Shown here piece by piece: positions 17,874 to 27,580 of a stretch of DNA of 64,000 nt. Position numbers and translations under genes: made by a program. The notes beneath the pieces were generated by a model, which ran no database searches, was not told the DNA's origin, and worked only from the letters and a program-made list of their open reading frames with translations. The DNA is taken from NCBI RefSeq assembly GCF_014698735.1, contig NZ_JACJTQ010000032.1, positions 1-64,000 on the forward strand. Reading direction: 5' to 3'. The DNA comes from Anabaena catenula FACHB-362 (GTDB lineage: Bacteria; Cyanobacteriota; Cyanobacteriia; Cyanobacteriales; Nostocaceae). How positions within the stretch are numbered: position 1 is the first letter of the stretch; every line of letters starts with the position of its first letter.

Positions 17874-18587
17874 GTGGTTCCCCTTAAAGACAACAATCCT
17901 ACAGAAATTACGCCCTATGTGACTTATGGACTAATCGCTGCCAATGTCCTTGCTTTTCTTTATGAAGCTAGTCTTCCTCCCCAAGCATTAAATGGGTTTT
18001 TACATCTTGCGGCTGTAGTACCAAAGGAACTTACTTTAAGCTTTGCAGGAATTTCTGTTCATCAACCAGTACCAGAATGGGCAACTTTAATTACTTCCCA
18101 ATTTCTGCACGGTGGTTTTTTGCACCTAGTTGGGAATATGTTATTTCTGTGGGTTTTTGGTAACAATGTCGAAGATAAATTAGGTCATTTTAAATATTTA
18201 CTTTTTTACTTATCTTGCGGTGTTTTAGCATCATTAACCCAATGGTACTTTTCTCAAAACTCTAACATTCCTTCTTTAGGTGCAAGTGGAGCTATAGCTG
18301 GTGTAATGGGTGCATACATTTTCCGTTTTCCCAACGTGGAAATTCTTGGTGTAGTTCCTCTAGGTATTTTCTTCCCTACCTTTCGTGTTCCTGCATATTT
18401 CTTTTTAGGATTTTGGTTTCTCCAACAAGCTTTTTACGGAGTCGCTACGATAGAAGCACCTACCAACATCGGCATGGAAGGTGGCGGAATCGCTTATTGG
18501 GCCCATGCCGGTGGTTTTATTTTTGGGGCGATTCTGGGGCTAATTTTAGGTTTGTTTAGCGATAGATCTCAGGAAGAATCTTTTTAA
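17874..18587 (+). CDS. Rhomboid family intramembrane serine protease
   Basis: This 237-residue protein has about six membrane helices and starts at GTG. Rhomboid signatures are present: QFLHGGFLHLVGNMLFLWVFG, the catalytic serine in SLGASGAIAGVMGAY and the catalytic histidine in YWAHAGGFIFG. Rhomboids cleave membrane proteins within the bilayer. A paralogue lies 1.1 kb downstream on the same strand, separated by an opposing unknown membrane protein. Confidence 0.95.
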   Translation: MVPLKDNNPTEITPYVTYGLIAANVLAFLYEASLPPQALNGFLHLAAVVPKELTLSFAGISVHQPVPEWATLITSQFLHGGFLHLVGNMLFLWVFGNNVEDKLGHFKYLLFYLSCGVLASLTQWYFSQNSNIPSLGASGAIAGVMGAYIFRFPNVEILGVVPLGIFFPTFRVPAYFFLGFWFLQQAFYGVATIEAPTNIGMEGGGIAYWAHAGGFIFGAILGLILGLFSDRSQEESF

Positions 18588-18595
18588 AGTTGCAT

Positions 18596-19504
18596 TTAAC
18601 TCGTTGCTTGAGTCATTCCCAGGAATTTTTGTGTTTGTGCGGTGATACCAAATAAGCTATCTGCATGACAGAATATTTCCCAAGCGCGAACTCCCATAAA
18701 ACCAATACCTGCAACTGCCAAGGGAATTGCTGCTGCGCCTAAAAGTGCCGCAATTGGCGGAAATATCATGCAGATTGTTAAAAGAATTCCTGTAATTACA
18801 CCACCAGAAATACCAGCTTTAGCAGTAGCGATGGCGACTTTATGCACTAACTCCTGCTGTGTAATTTTGCCTTCAACGCATAACAATGAGTTTTCCAATA
18901 TGGAGAATACTAACTCAATTACTGCGGCGGCAACTGCTCCTTTGATAACTGCGCCAACTACCTCTGCAACTGCTGCTTTAAATGCTGCATCAGCCAAAAC
19001 CTGCTTGGCAACTGCTAGTTCTTCTGGAGTCATATCCACACCACCACGGGCGCGATTAACCCAAAATTGCTCAAAAATGCCGTTAGTAGCTTCGCTTCCG
19101 CCACCATTGACATGAGCTTGAATATGGCTCCAGTCTTTATCTTGACAAAATTCACGAATTGCCTCTGGGCCTTGAGCGCGAATTTGTGCCGGAATGGTTT
19201 CAAATACTTTCGCTGCTTCTTGAATATTTCGCATCCCACCGCGCACACCAGCCCGTGCAAATTTGAGTTGCAAACCTGCTGGCAAGTTCTCAAACCGGAT
19301 ATTGTTGGCAATTTTAAAAGCTTCCTGAGTAGCAATTATACCAGCACTAGCTATGGAACTGGGCGCTGCTTGTGCAAAATCCACGATCTGAGTTGTAGTT
19401 TCTTGAACTTTAGAAATGGCTTGGTTAGCCAAATTTTGAGTATCGGTAACTGCTGCTTGCACCTTAGCGGTTAGCGATTCAATAGGATTTCGGTTGATTT
19501 CCAT
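18596..19504 (-). CDS. Unknown protein with glycine/alanine-rich membrane segments
   Basis: This 302-residue protein has an N-terminal amphipathic Ala/Gln-rich region (1-75), a middle polar region with conserved-looking HIQAHVNGGG and FWVNRARGGVDMTPEE, and a C-terminal half with three hydrophobic stretches, one being ISGGVITGILLTICMIFPP and the next small-residue rich (ALLGAAAIPLAVAGIGFMG). I do not recognise a named family. It is convergent with the first rhomboid (8 bases apart) and divergent from the second. A possible substrate or partner relationship is only suggested by position. Confidence 0.75.
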   Translation of the reverse strand: MEINRNPIESLTAKVQAAVTDTQNLANQAISKVQETTTQIVDFAQAAPSSIASAGIIATQEAFKIANNIRFENLPAGLQLKFARAGVRGGMRNIQEAAKVFETIPAQIRAQGPEAIREFCQDKDWSHIQAHVNGGGSEATNGIFEQFWVNRARGGVDMTPEELAVAKQVLADAAFKAAVAEVVGAVIKGAVAAAVIELVFSILENSLLCVEGKITQQELVHKVAIATAKAGISGGVITGILLTICMIFPPIAALLGAAAIPLAVAGIGFMGVRAWEIFCHADSLFGITAQTQKFLGMTQATS

Positions 19505-19692
19505 ATTTTAGATTTTAGTCAAACTTGCATACTTAGATTATCGGCCTATTAACCCTCATCTGGCAAGTTTAAAAAACAACTTGATAGGGAGATTGCCACA
19601 GTACATACACGGGATTATTTTTCCTTTTTCGCTGACCAATTTCCAGCTAGTCAGGCTATATTGCAATTAATAGATCATGAGAAAAAACGCCT

Positions 19693-20364
19693 GTGTTTCC
19701 TCTTTACGACGAAAACCCAACGCGAATCACTCCGTATTTCACTTACGGATTGATTGGCATGAATATTGTCATTTTCCTGCATGAAGTAAGTTTGTCTAAT
19801 GGACAATTGGAGCAGTTTTTTCAGCTATATGCCTTAATACCACGAGAGTTCACAAATAACTTAGCTGGGGAGTGGACAACGTTATTTACTTCACAATTTT
19901 TACATGGCGGTTGGTGGCATCTCATATCCAATATGCTCTATCTATGGATATTTGGTAACAATATTGAAGAACGCTTAGGACATTTTAAATATCTGATTTT
20001 TTATCTGTCTTGTGGTGCTTGTGCTGCCTTATGTCAATGGTTTATTGGCATGAATTCTGCTATTCCTTCTTTGGGGGCCAGTGGTGCAATTGCTGGGGTT
20101 TTAGGTGCTTATCTTCTTTGGTTTCCTCAAGCAAAAATTAAAACCTTAGTTTTTTTGGGGTTTTTCGTCACCATTATCAATGTTCCTGCATTGGTAATGA
20201 TTGGTCTTTTCTTTATTCAAAATCTCATTTCTGGTTTTGCCAGTTTGCAAGCATCTGCCAATATGAGTGTAGAAACTGGGGGAGTTGCTTACTGGGCGCA
20301 CATCGGCGGCTTTGTATTCGGGATGATTTTTGCCCCTCTGTTTAGGTTGTTTCAGGGTGAGTAG
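19693..20364 (+). CDS. Rhomboid family intramembrane serine protease (second paralogue)
   Basis: This 223-residue protein starts at GTG and shares the architecture of the rhomboid at 17.9 kb: QFLHGGWWHLISNMLYLWIFG, SLGASGAIAGVLGAY with the catalytic Ser, and YWAHIGGFVFG with the catalytic His. It lacks the insert the first paralogue has after helix 1. The two probably arose by duplication around the gene between them. Confidence 0.95.
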   Translation: MFPLYDENPTRITPYFTYGLIGMNIVIFLHEVSLSNGQLEQFFQLYALIPREFTNNLAGEWTTLFTSQFLHGGWWHLISNMLYLWIFGNNIEERLGHFKYLIFYLSCGACAALCQWFIGMNSAIPSLGASGAIAGVLGAYLLWFPQAKIKTLVFLGFFVTIINVPALVMIGLFFIQNLISGFASLQASANMSVETGGVAYWAHIGGFVFGMIFAPLFRLFQGE

Positions 20365-20367
20365 ACT

Positions 20368-22554
20368 CTATTTTTTGCCGAAAATCGTGGAAATTTCGGC
20401 TGCTGGTTCAATCACTTCCAGGTCTATCTCAGGCGTAGAGGTGCGTAATTCTACCAATACTTCAGGTAGATTAACTTTGATGTCAGCACCATTAATAATA
20501 GATCCTAACAGCCCTAACTCATCTTCTACCAATTGATCAATGGCTTCACCCAACATATTTTCCTGTGTATAGTTTGGTCGTGCCACCAGGACTATACCAT
20601 CACTATAAGGTTGAATTAACAATGGATCATTGGAAATACTGAGAGCATTAGTATCTAATATGACTAAATCATAGCGTTCGCGTGCGTCTTCTATCAGGCG
20701 GCGCATTTCGCCAGATTCAATGATGGCAGCAGATTGACGCACAGGGCCTGCGCTAGGAATAATGTATAAATTTTCGACATCGGGAACTAAGCGAATACAG
20801 TCACTCAAGCTGGAATAATAAAGCAGGGGTTCCATAGTGGCATAGGAGTCAGGAGCAACTTTCAGGGCCCAAGCGCGGGAGGGCGATCGCAAATCTGTTT
20901 CGATAATCAAGGTTCTTTTCCCAGCCAGTGCGGAAGCTATACCCAAGTTGTAAGCACTCACTGTTTTACCCTCTTGGCTACTGACGCTAGTAATCAATAT
21001 AACCTTTAAGTTTTTACCGCCTATCCGGCGCAAATTACTGCGAAACTTCTCATAAAACTCCAAATAGGGCGAATCTGGGGAAAGTAACACTGGTAAGGCA
21101 TCTGGATCTAAATTATCAACTGGGATGAAAGGCAATTCTCCCAGCAGTAGCACCTCTTTTTGTTTGAGACTCTCGCGGATATCCTCTCTGGTTTTGAAAG
21201 TTCCTTCCAGTGACCCCAACAAAAATATCACACCACCACCAATGACCACACCCAAGAAACCACCGATAGCCAATGTCGCAGGCACACTCTTTGGTTTAAT
21301 AGGAACAGCATTAACTGTTGGCTGGCTGGCAATACTGAGACTACTTACAGTTTCTGCTTCTGCGGTTTTAGAATCAGTAAGCTTTGCTTGCATTTGGTCA
21401 TAGATAGCTTTTTTCAGACCAACTACCTGCTCCAAACGCGATCGCTCTAATTGTTTATTGGGTACAAGAGAAGATTCACGCCTTAATTGTTCCTCCTGTT
21501 CCTTTTGCTGTTTTAGTTGTTGTTCTAGCATCTCTCGTTGGGTTTGCAAAGCCACCATTTGGTTTGCTAATGCCTGCCGCGTGGGATCTAGACTACTTTG
21601 GGTACGAATACCCTTCACATTCGCTTGGATAGGGGCTGCAATCCCACCACCACCTAACACCTCAGATGCACGTTCTTGGAGTAATTCTTCAGAGGCTTCT
21701 TTTTGGCGCTGTAGTTGAATCATTGTCGGGTGTTCAGGTCGTAAATCTTTCCTGAGAACGGCAATTTGTGATTCAGCTTGATAAATTTGCGCTCGCAAGT
21801 TAGCAATAATTGGATCAGCACTCAAAGCCGAAGAAACATAAGCCTGTCCAACTGTTAACCCCAACTTATTTTCTAAACTACGAATTTGGGCATCAATTCC
21901 AGAAATGGTAAATTTAATTTGCCTTTGTTGATTTTGGCTAGTAGTAATACCACCTAGCAAACTTCCATTTTCCGCTGCCAAAATTGCTGGTCGCTCCAGG
22001 CGATCATATTGTTCTAGTTTATTCTCAGCAGCTTGGAGTTCTTGCTTAAACTCTGGTAAGCGATCATTCAGTTTTTTAATAATAGCTTTCAATCGTCCAG
22101 TATTAATCTCGCTACTCAACTGAACCATTGACTTCATCAATTCATCCAACACCTCTTTGGCTCGGTTGGGATTGCTATCTACATACTTAAGGATAATACC
22201 TGAAGAGTCTAATTTCCCACTTTTGTCTGCCTTAGGCAATTTAATTGACACATTTGCACCAATGGTTTTTGGTTTAGTTTTTACCTTGGCTGCCACATTT
22301 TCAATAATTTGATTAGATAATAAAATTTCCTGTGTCAGTTCTTTACCTTGTTCTTGAATTTCCGTACCAGTTTTGGAGAAAGAAATTGTGGGACTAACAT
22401 AGTTCAAAGCTGATTCTGCTACGTAACTAACTGGTGGATCTGGTTGTATTGCCACTACTACCGAACCAGCTATTACTACAGAAAAACTAGCCAGTCCAAT
22501 CCACTTATACTTTTCAAAGGCAATAATATAGCGTTTAACAATTGGTGGTGTCAT
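20368..22554 (-). CDS. Polysaccharide co-polymerase / tyrosine-autokinase-like protein (Wzc/CapAB type)
   Basis: This 728-residue protein has a membrane helix near residue 20, a long periplasmic coiled coil (about 150-400) and a second helix near 430 (LAIGGFLGVVIGGGVIFLL). The cytoplasmic BY-kinase domain carries SVSSQEGKTVSAYNLG (Walker A), LIIETDLRSP (A') and YDLVILDTN (Walker B). Wzc proteins control chain length and export of exopolysaccharide. The C-terminus ends EISTIFGKK with no tyrosine cluster, so autophosphorylation of a tail seems unlikely. It follows the export-pore gene of the same cluster. Confidence 0.93.
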   Translation of the reverse strand: MTPPIVKRYIIAFEKYKWIGLASFSVVIAGSVVVAIQPDPPVSYVAESALNYVSPTISFSKTGTEIQEQGKELTQEILLSNQIIENVAAKVKTKPKTIGANVSIKLPKADKSGKLDSSGIILKYVDSNPNRAKEVLDELMKSMVQLSSEINTGRLKAIIKKLNDRLPEFKQELQAAENKLEQYDRLERPAILAAENGSLLGGITTSQNQQRQIKFTISGIDAQIRSLENKLGLTVGQAYVSSALSADPIIANLRAQIYQAESQIAVLRKDLRPEHPTMIQLQRQKEASEELLQERASEVLGGGGIAAPIQANVKGIRTQSSLDPTRQALANQMVALQTQREMLEQQLKQQKEQEEQLRRESSLVPNKQLERSRLEQVVGLKKAIYDQMQAKLTDSKTAEAETVSSLSIASQPTVNAVPIKPKSVPATLAIGGFLGVVIGGGVIFLLGSLEGTFKTREDIRESLKQKEVLLLGELPFIPVDNLDPDALPVLLSPDSPYLEFYEKFRSNLRRIGGKNLKVILITSVSSQEGKTVSAYNLGIASALAGKRTLIIETDLRSPSRAWALKVAPDSYATMEPLLYYSSLSDCIRLVPDVENLYIIPSAGPVRQSAAIIESGEMRRLIEDARERYDLVILDTNALSISNDPLLIQPYSDGIVLVARPNYTQENMLGEAIDQLVEDELGLLGSIINGADIKVNLPEVLVELRTSTPEIDLEVIEPAAEISTIFGKK

Positions 22555-22560
22555 AGTATT

Positions 22561-22606
22561 TAATTAGTTATTAGTTATTAGTTATTAGTTATTAGTTATT
22601 AGTCAT
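22561..22606. repeat. Tandem TTATTAG heptamer tract
   Basis: About six copies of TTAGTTA/TTATTAG lie between the Wzc-like and Wza-like genes. This is a short tandem repeat of the kind typical for Nostocales, with no coding role. Confidence 0.85.
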
Positions 22607-22622
22607 AAATTCTTCCTGAAAA

Positions 22623-23999
22623 TTATCTATTTGTTGAACCACCACCAAAGAAGCCGCTACCAAAGTTCTCAAAAAAGCGAGTAAATGACTGCACATTAAA
22701 AAAGGGTTGAGTAATGATATTTAATAAATTACTAATTCTCCCAATTAGGTTTCTCCCAATAACAATCACATCATTATCTTGTAGTGCCACATTTTGAGAA
22801 GCATCACCACCAAGTGCCTTTTTGGCATCAAGTCTTTGAGTAACAGCTTTTCCTTTTTCAGGATCAAAACGAACCAAGGCAATATCCCTAAGATTAGCAG
22901 TATTCAGAGGAACATTTCCCAACACATCTAGAAATGTACTACCATTCGGCAGTGATTGCGTAGCAATTCCTCCTGCGGCATAGTTTAACACTCGGACTTT
23001 AATCTGGGGAATCGCTAAAGTTGAACGTGCCACCAATTTGCGATCATAACCGTCATCAGTACCAAGTTCCCGGCGAGGTATAATTATTGCATCTCCATCT
23101 TGTAAGCGTAGGTTAGGTAGTGAACCACCATTTTGCAAAGCTGCATATAAATTAATATTTTGTGAAACTATGGAACCATCAGTTAATTTACGACGAATTA
23201 GCACTTGTCGTAGGTCAGCAGTCAAGGTGGAACCACCTGCTAAAGGTAAAACATCACTAATTCGAGGCATTCCGGAAGTCGCAGAATAAATTCCTGGACG
23301 AAATACTTCCCCAGTAATAGTAACTTGTACTGGTCGCATCTGTCCTAAAGATACTATTACTGTATCAGTAGTAATACGGCTCAAAGCCAAGCGAATTTTT
23401 TCTTGGGCTTCTTCCAAACTTAAGCCTTGTACAGAAACTTTCCCTACTTGTGGGATGACAATATTGCCGTCTTGACTAATTGTGGCTTGAAAACTCAAAT
23501 CTGGACGTTGCCCACTCAGCGATAACAATATCTTGGGATTAATGACATAACGATCTAAACCAGCTCTAATTTTTTCCTGTGCTTCTTGCAAACTCAAGCC
23601 TTGTAAAGATATAACCCCCAATAGGGGTACTGCAATATTTCCTTCTACATTAATTGCAGCTTGAAAACTTAAGTCTGGAAAACGCTCAACTGTTACAGCA
23701 ATAGCATCGCCAACTCCTAACCTGTATGGGCCAGGAGGACGCTGAACTACAACGCTAATTCCATCTCCTATCCCTAAGAGATAGCGGTTGAATTGCGGAG
23801 AAATTTCGTCATTTTCATTAGGAGATATAACATCAGAACTTGTAGGAGGTACGGAAAATTGTTCTGGTGATTGTTCTAAAGAAGGTGAAGGCTGGGCTGC
23901 AACGGGTGAGATAGATGTAGTTAAGCTAACACTCACCTGAAGAGTTAAAAAACACAGGACGCTGAATTTACGCATATGAGAACTGGAAACTATAAACAT
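22623..23999 (-). CDS. Polysaccharide export outer-membrane protein (Wza/SLBB family)
   Basis: This 458-residue protein has an N-terminal signal peptide (FSVLCFLTLQVSVSLTTSISPVAAQ). The polysaccharide-export module occurs twice: PDLSFQAAINVEGNIAVPLL...SLQEAQEKI and PDLSFQATISQDGNIVIPQV...SLEEAQEKI, about 76 residues apart. SLBB-like domains follow (ITGEVFRPGIYS). It would form the outer-membrane conduit for exopolysaccharide, acting with the Wzc-like protein encoded next. Confidence 0.93.
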   Translation of the reverse strand: MFIVSSSHMRKFSVLCFLTLQVSVSLTTSISPVAAQPSPSLEQSPEQFSVPPTSSDVISPNENDEISPQFNRYLLGIGDGISVVVQRPPGPYRLGVGDAIAVTVERFPDLSFQAAINVEGNIAVPLLGVISLQGLSLQEAQEKIRAGLDRYVINPKILLSLSGQRPDLSFQATISQDGNIVIPQVGKVSVQGLSLEEAQEKIRLALSRITTDTVIVSLGQMRPVQVTITGEVFRPGIYSATSGMPRISDVLPLAGGSTLTADLRQVLIRRKLTDGSIVSQNINLYAALQNGGSLPNLRLQDGDAIIIPRRELGTDDGYDRKLVARSTLAIPQIKVRVLNYAAGGIATQSLPNGSTFLDVLGNVPLNTANLRDIALVRFDPEKGKAVTQRLDAKKALGGDASQNVALQDNDVIVIGRNLIGRISNLLNIITQPFFNVQSFTRFFENFGSGFFGGGSTNR

Positions 24000-24026
24000 C
24001 AGTGAGGTGTAGTTAAATAATATACT

Positions 24027-24749
24027 TTAAAGAGCCTTCGCCATCAATGCAGTTTGCACTGTTGCACCCAGAGACTGAAGCTTTGTCCAAGATGTTTCCA
24101 CTTCCCCAAAAGGCTCAATTGGTATCATAATGCTTACAGCCACCCAAGGAACACGCTTTTTTTGCCACTGTGCTAATTGGTCTGCCACAAACCACTTTAC
24201 TGGTGATGAAGTTCCACTATCTGGCATGGCGTACCATTGTAAAACAGCAAAAGTTTTTTGTTGTGTCGTTGCTCGAAAAAATCTAGCTTCAACTTTTTTG
24301 GTGGCATTTGACTCTATAACGGAAGGCTGTTTAACAGTAAATTCAGCATCACGATATTGAGCTATGTTCCACTGTCCCCAAGTTAATTTCCCCCAGCCGT
24401 TAATATCTGTCCACTCTATCTCTGGTTGATCTCTAGGTCCGTTTTGTGGTAGCAACAGCAGTATAACCTCAATTGCTGAATCTTCTGGCTTGAGTATTTG
24501 TAAAGACCATTTATGTTCGCCAATTTGTGATTCTGATTGTTTAATGGTTTGCCACCCAGGAAGACTTAATCCCACTTTGCGGATATTTTTCAATTCCTTG
24601 AGTTCTCTTACTGGCGGTGGCTGTTTCCATGACCATTTTCCTGTTAGGTATCCAGGAACTGCTCCTATACCTAACAGCAGTAGCAGCAATATTAGCACTG
24701 CTACCTGACTCCATTGCTGTTCTTTGAAAAACTTGGATAAGGAAGTCAT
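24027..24749 (-). CDS. Cyanoexosortase B system-associated protein
   Basis: This 240-residue protein has one N-terminal membrane helix (VAVLILLLLLLGIGAVPGYLTG) and an exported domain with a WKFVADQLAQW-like end. The length, topology and placement next to a cyanoexosortase B gene match the associated protein described for that system. It is likely needed for exosortase action or substrate handling; no catalytic residues are evident. It lies 27 bases before the export-pore gene. Confidence 0.7.
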   Translation of the reverse strand: MTSLSKFFKEQQWSQVAVLILLLLLLGIGAVPGYLTGKWSWKQPPPVRELKELKNIRKVGLSLPGWQTIKQSESQIGEHKWSLQILKPEDSAIEVILLLLPQNGPRDQPEIEWTDINGWGKLTWGQWNIAQYRDAEFTVKQPSVIESNATKKVEARFFRATTQQKTFAVLQWYAMPDSGTSSPVKWFVADQLAQWQKKRVPWVAVSIMIPIEPFGEVETSWTKLQSLGATVQTALMAKAL

Positions 24750-25112
24750 TAGTAAAATTTCTCACACTTAGACTGCATTATACTCGATTAAATGTGGAAA
24801 TATTTGCAAATAAGTAGGAATGCACAAATAAATATAACTACGGCAGAATTCAGGAGAAGGAAGGGACGCGGAGACAGGGGGACTTAGTCTGTTCCCTGTT
24901 CCCTCGCCTAAATATGCAATTTATGCACCACTACTGACGGATTAGACATCGACCGAATTCAAATATAGCTGTAGCCAGGATAATTAGGACATTATTAATC
25001 CTTGAAACTTAGATATAATAAGGCTTTCCCTCCTGCCTCCTGCCCTCTGCCTCCTGCCTCCTGCTATATGTATGCGTGTTCCAAAACTGTTAATTAACCC
25101 CCACTTCCTCGT
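24750..25112. other. Gene-free stretch with CCTCCTG tract
   Basis: No gene is seen. From about 25027 to 25070 there is a TCCTGCC/CTCCTG tract followed by CTATATGT-x-TGCGTG. A closely matching flank follows the CTCCTGA tract at 29.27 kb. The tract separates cyanoexosortase B from its associated gene, so the latter may have its own promoter. Confidence 0.6.
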
Positions 25113-25991
25113 CTAACTAATTGCTGATTCTTCTGAGAAATAACGATTCATCCAATTTAGCAAAGGTATTAGTAATAACAGCATACAACCAGAGTAGAGG
25201 TCGCCACCCCAACCTTCATGTAGCCATGAAAAAGCTCCATCTTGGCCTGTACCGTGAAAGAATGCCAGTAAAGTGTTACGAATGATATTCGCAGTTACAC
25301 TAATGACCACAGCTATAGATAGAAAGCCAAAAGTTATCCGCCGTGAAGATAAAGCATCTGTCCAATAAAGCAGCATTAAGCCAACATAGAGAGTGGTAAA
25401 TAACATTTTCAAGCCTGCACAATAGGGGGCTACTTCCACAATTCTCCCTCCTATATATAAATTTATACCATCTACTACTACTGTCATCCCAGATTGATTG
25501 AGGATAAAGGCAGCTGTACCAGCAATAAAGCTTTGGAGAGGAAAGCTATAGGGAGTTATCAAGTAAGGTAATGCTGTTGGAGTGGCTAAAAATACTAGTA
25601 TTAGGGGAAATCCTTGTAATTTTAACCCTGGTATTCCCTTGAACCATAAGCAAAGTCCTGACAGTATGATGGGCAAGGAAAGATTAACCCATTCAGTCAC
25701 ACCACTTAAATAAAAAATCACCCCTACTATTAATAAGCCAAGGCCAATAGGATGGGTAATATTAGCTAAACGTTGCCACTGTTTCCGGTTTGTCCAAGCT
25801 AGATAACCAGCAAATGGTAGACCGATAATACCGTGGCTGAAATACTCATGTTCTATACTGATAGTTTTGTGCAGCCAACCATCTAACCAATGTAGCAATA
25901 TAGGAGCATAAAGCAGGAGCAAAATTCCGAAAATTCCGAAACTTAACAATTGGGCTGTGTTTCTGCTTTTAATTTGTTGCTGGAGTGCCAT
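25113..25991 (-). CDS. crtB: Cyanoexosortase B
   Basis: This 292-residue polytopic membrane protein of the exosortase/archaeosortase family has the three catalytic positions: Cys in VAPYCAGLKM, Arg in ANIIRNTLLAF and His in SWLHEGWGGDLYSG. Exosortases cut and re-anchor proteins carrying PEP-CTERM tails, and are linked to exopolysaccharide loci, as here. The symbol crtB is that used for cyanoexosortase B, not phytoene synthase. No PEP-CTERM target gene is seen in the window. Confidence 0.9.
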   Translation of the reverse strand: MALQQQIKSRNTAQLLSFGIFGILLLLYAPILLHWLDGWLHKTISIEHEYFSHGIIGLPFAGYLAWTNRKQWQRLANITHPIGLGLLIVGVIFYLSGVTEWVNLSLPIILSGLCLWFKGIPGLKLQGFPLILVFLATPTALPYLITPYSFPLQSFIAGTAAFILNQSGMTVVVDGINLYIGGRIVEVAPYCAGLKMLFTTLYVGLMLLYWTDALSSRRITFGFLSIAVVISVTANIIRNTLLAFFHGTGQDGAFSWLHEGWGGDLYSGCMLLLLIPLLNWMNRYFSEESAIS

Positions 25992-26066
25992 AGTTATAAT
26001 TCAAAATTCAAAATTCAAAATTGCCATGAATACTGGATATTGGTGAGTAAATAAAATAAATTCAAC

Positions 26067-27209
26067 TCAGTTTTGTTTTAATTTCAAGCTTGAATTAATA
26101 GCATCTATAACTTCTCTGATTTGACTATTTTTCAAACCTGGATACATTGGTAAAGATAGTATTTGTTGAGATAGCTTTTCTGATTGGGGAAAGTCTCCTT
26201 GTTGATAACCCAAATAACTAAATGCGGGCTGAAGATGGCAGGGAATTGGGTAATGAATGCCAGTTTGAATTCCTGCTGCGGTCAGTTGTGCTTGTAATTG
26301 TTGACGTTCTAGGGGGCAAGAATCATCAATTTTGATCACATAAAGATGATATATGTGTCCTGTGCCGCTTTGGTTTTCCATAGGAATAATACCAGCAGAC
26401 GCTAAGGGTGCTAGTTCTCTATCATACAGCTGGGCGATGGTCAGGCGATCGCTATTCCACTGAGATAAATAGGGGAATTTTTGGTTTAACACTGCGGCTT
26501 GCAAGGTATCTAAGCGGCTATTAGTACCTGATTCAATATGTACATACTTTTGAGATGAGCCGTAATTTCGCAAGCGGCGCATTTTTGCCGCTACGTCTGC
26601 ATCTTTGGTTACTACCATCCCTCCATCCCCAAATGCCCCTAAATTCTTGCTGGGATAGAAACTAAAGGCGGCGGCGATACCTACTGATCCTGCCTTATAT
26701 CCTTCCCGTTCAGCCAGGTGTGCTTGGGCTGCATCCTCAAAAACTAAGACTTTGTGAGTATTAGCAAAGTTTAATAATTGGCTTGGTGATACCATCTGCC
26801 CATATAGATGTACGGGAATAATAGCTTTGGTTTGAGGTGTAATGGCTTGAGCGGCTGCCTCCAAGTCAATTAAGGCTGTTTTCGAGTCACAATCTACTAA
26901 AATTGGTTTAGCTCCAGCACCGACTACACCAATCAATGTTGCTACAAAGGTATTGGCTGGTAAAATCACCTCATCACCAGCACCGATGTGACAAGCTTGC
27001 AGACCAAGAGCGATCGCATCGGTTCCAGATGCCACACCAATTCCATATTCTGTACTAGATGCGGCAGCAAAGGCTGTCTCGAAATCCGATAAAGCTTGAC
27101 CTAAAATAAAATCTCCCTTTGCTAATACATCCTGAATTGCCTGTTGTAATTGAGTTTGAATTGGCTGATGTTGTGAGTTTAGGTCTACAAAAGGAACTTT
27201 AATCGTCAT
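26067..27209 (-). CDS. DegT/DnrJ/EryC1/StrS family PLP-dependent sugar aminotransferase
   Basis: This roughly 380-residue enzyme (ATG at 27209; a GTG at 27224 adds five codons) has the family features: PFVDLNSQHQPI, GVASGTDAIALGL, VFEDAAQAHLA and the PLP-lysine in FYPSKNLGAFGDGG. Family members transaminate keto-sugar nucleotides to make amino sugars for surface polysaccharides. It is the first gene of the minus-strand exopolysaccharide cluster. The exact sugar substrate cannot be read. Confidence 0.92.
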   Translation of the reverse strand: MTIKVPFVDLNSQHQPIQTQLQQAIQDVLAKGDFILGQALSDFETAFAAASSTEYGIGVASGTDAIALGLQACHIGAGDEVILPANTFVATLIGVVGAGAKPILVDCDSKTALIDLEAAAQAITPQTKAIIPVHLYGQMVSPSQLLNFANTHKVLVFEDAAQAHLAEREGYKAGSVGIAAAFSFYPSKNLGAFGDGGMVVTKDADVAAKMRRLRNYGSSQKYVHIESGTNSRLDTLQAAVLNQKFPYLSQWNSDRLTIAQLYDRELAPLASAGIIPMENQSGTGHIYHLYVIKIDDSCPLERQQLQAQLTAAGIQTGIHYPIPCHLQPAFSYLGYQQGDFPQSEKLSQQILSLPMYPGLKNSQIREVIDAINSSLKLKQN

Positions 27210-27353
27210 TTGATTTATTACCACGTAGTATTAAAAATTAAGTAGCAATATCCTAGCTCAAAAAGTGAAAATCCTGAAACTCAGTAAAAATTTTACTACC
27301 AGTAATTAATCAGTCCTAGATACTTGTTCACCACCTCCCATAACTCATATTAT

Positions 27354-27442
27354 GTCCGGTTGAATACTTATCATTAGGGAACCGCGCACAGACGCGGGGA
27401 CACGGAGACACGGGGAGTTTTTTGATAAGCAATTAGCCGGAC
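27354..27442. repeat. MITE-like inverted repeat
   Basis: The left end GTCCGGTTGAATACTTATCA is matched by an inverted right end (27423-27442) at 16 of 20 positions. The interior holds GACGCGGGGACACGGAGACA low-complexity sequence. A related ATTATGTCCG motif occurs at 30.86 kb. No ORF is present. Confidence 0.6.
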
Positions 27443-27580
27443 TTTATATAAATAATAAATTTTTGCCAACGTTGTTAATTGCAGGTGAAATTTGGGAATG
27501 CTGAGAAATAGGAAATAGTAACCTCATCACAGTGGTTATAAAACTTACAGTATCTAGGAAGTATCAAGGTAGCAGCGGCA

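Noticed and set aside
19067-19474. 135-residue frame opposite the unknown membrane protein
   Set aside because: It is the antisense shadow of the 18596-19504 gene and lacks family features.
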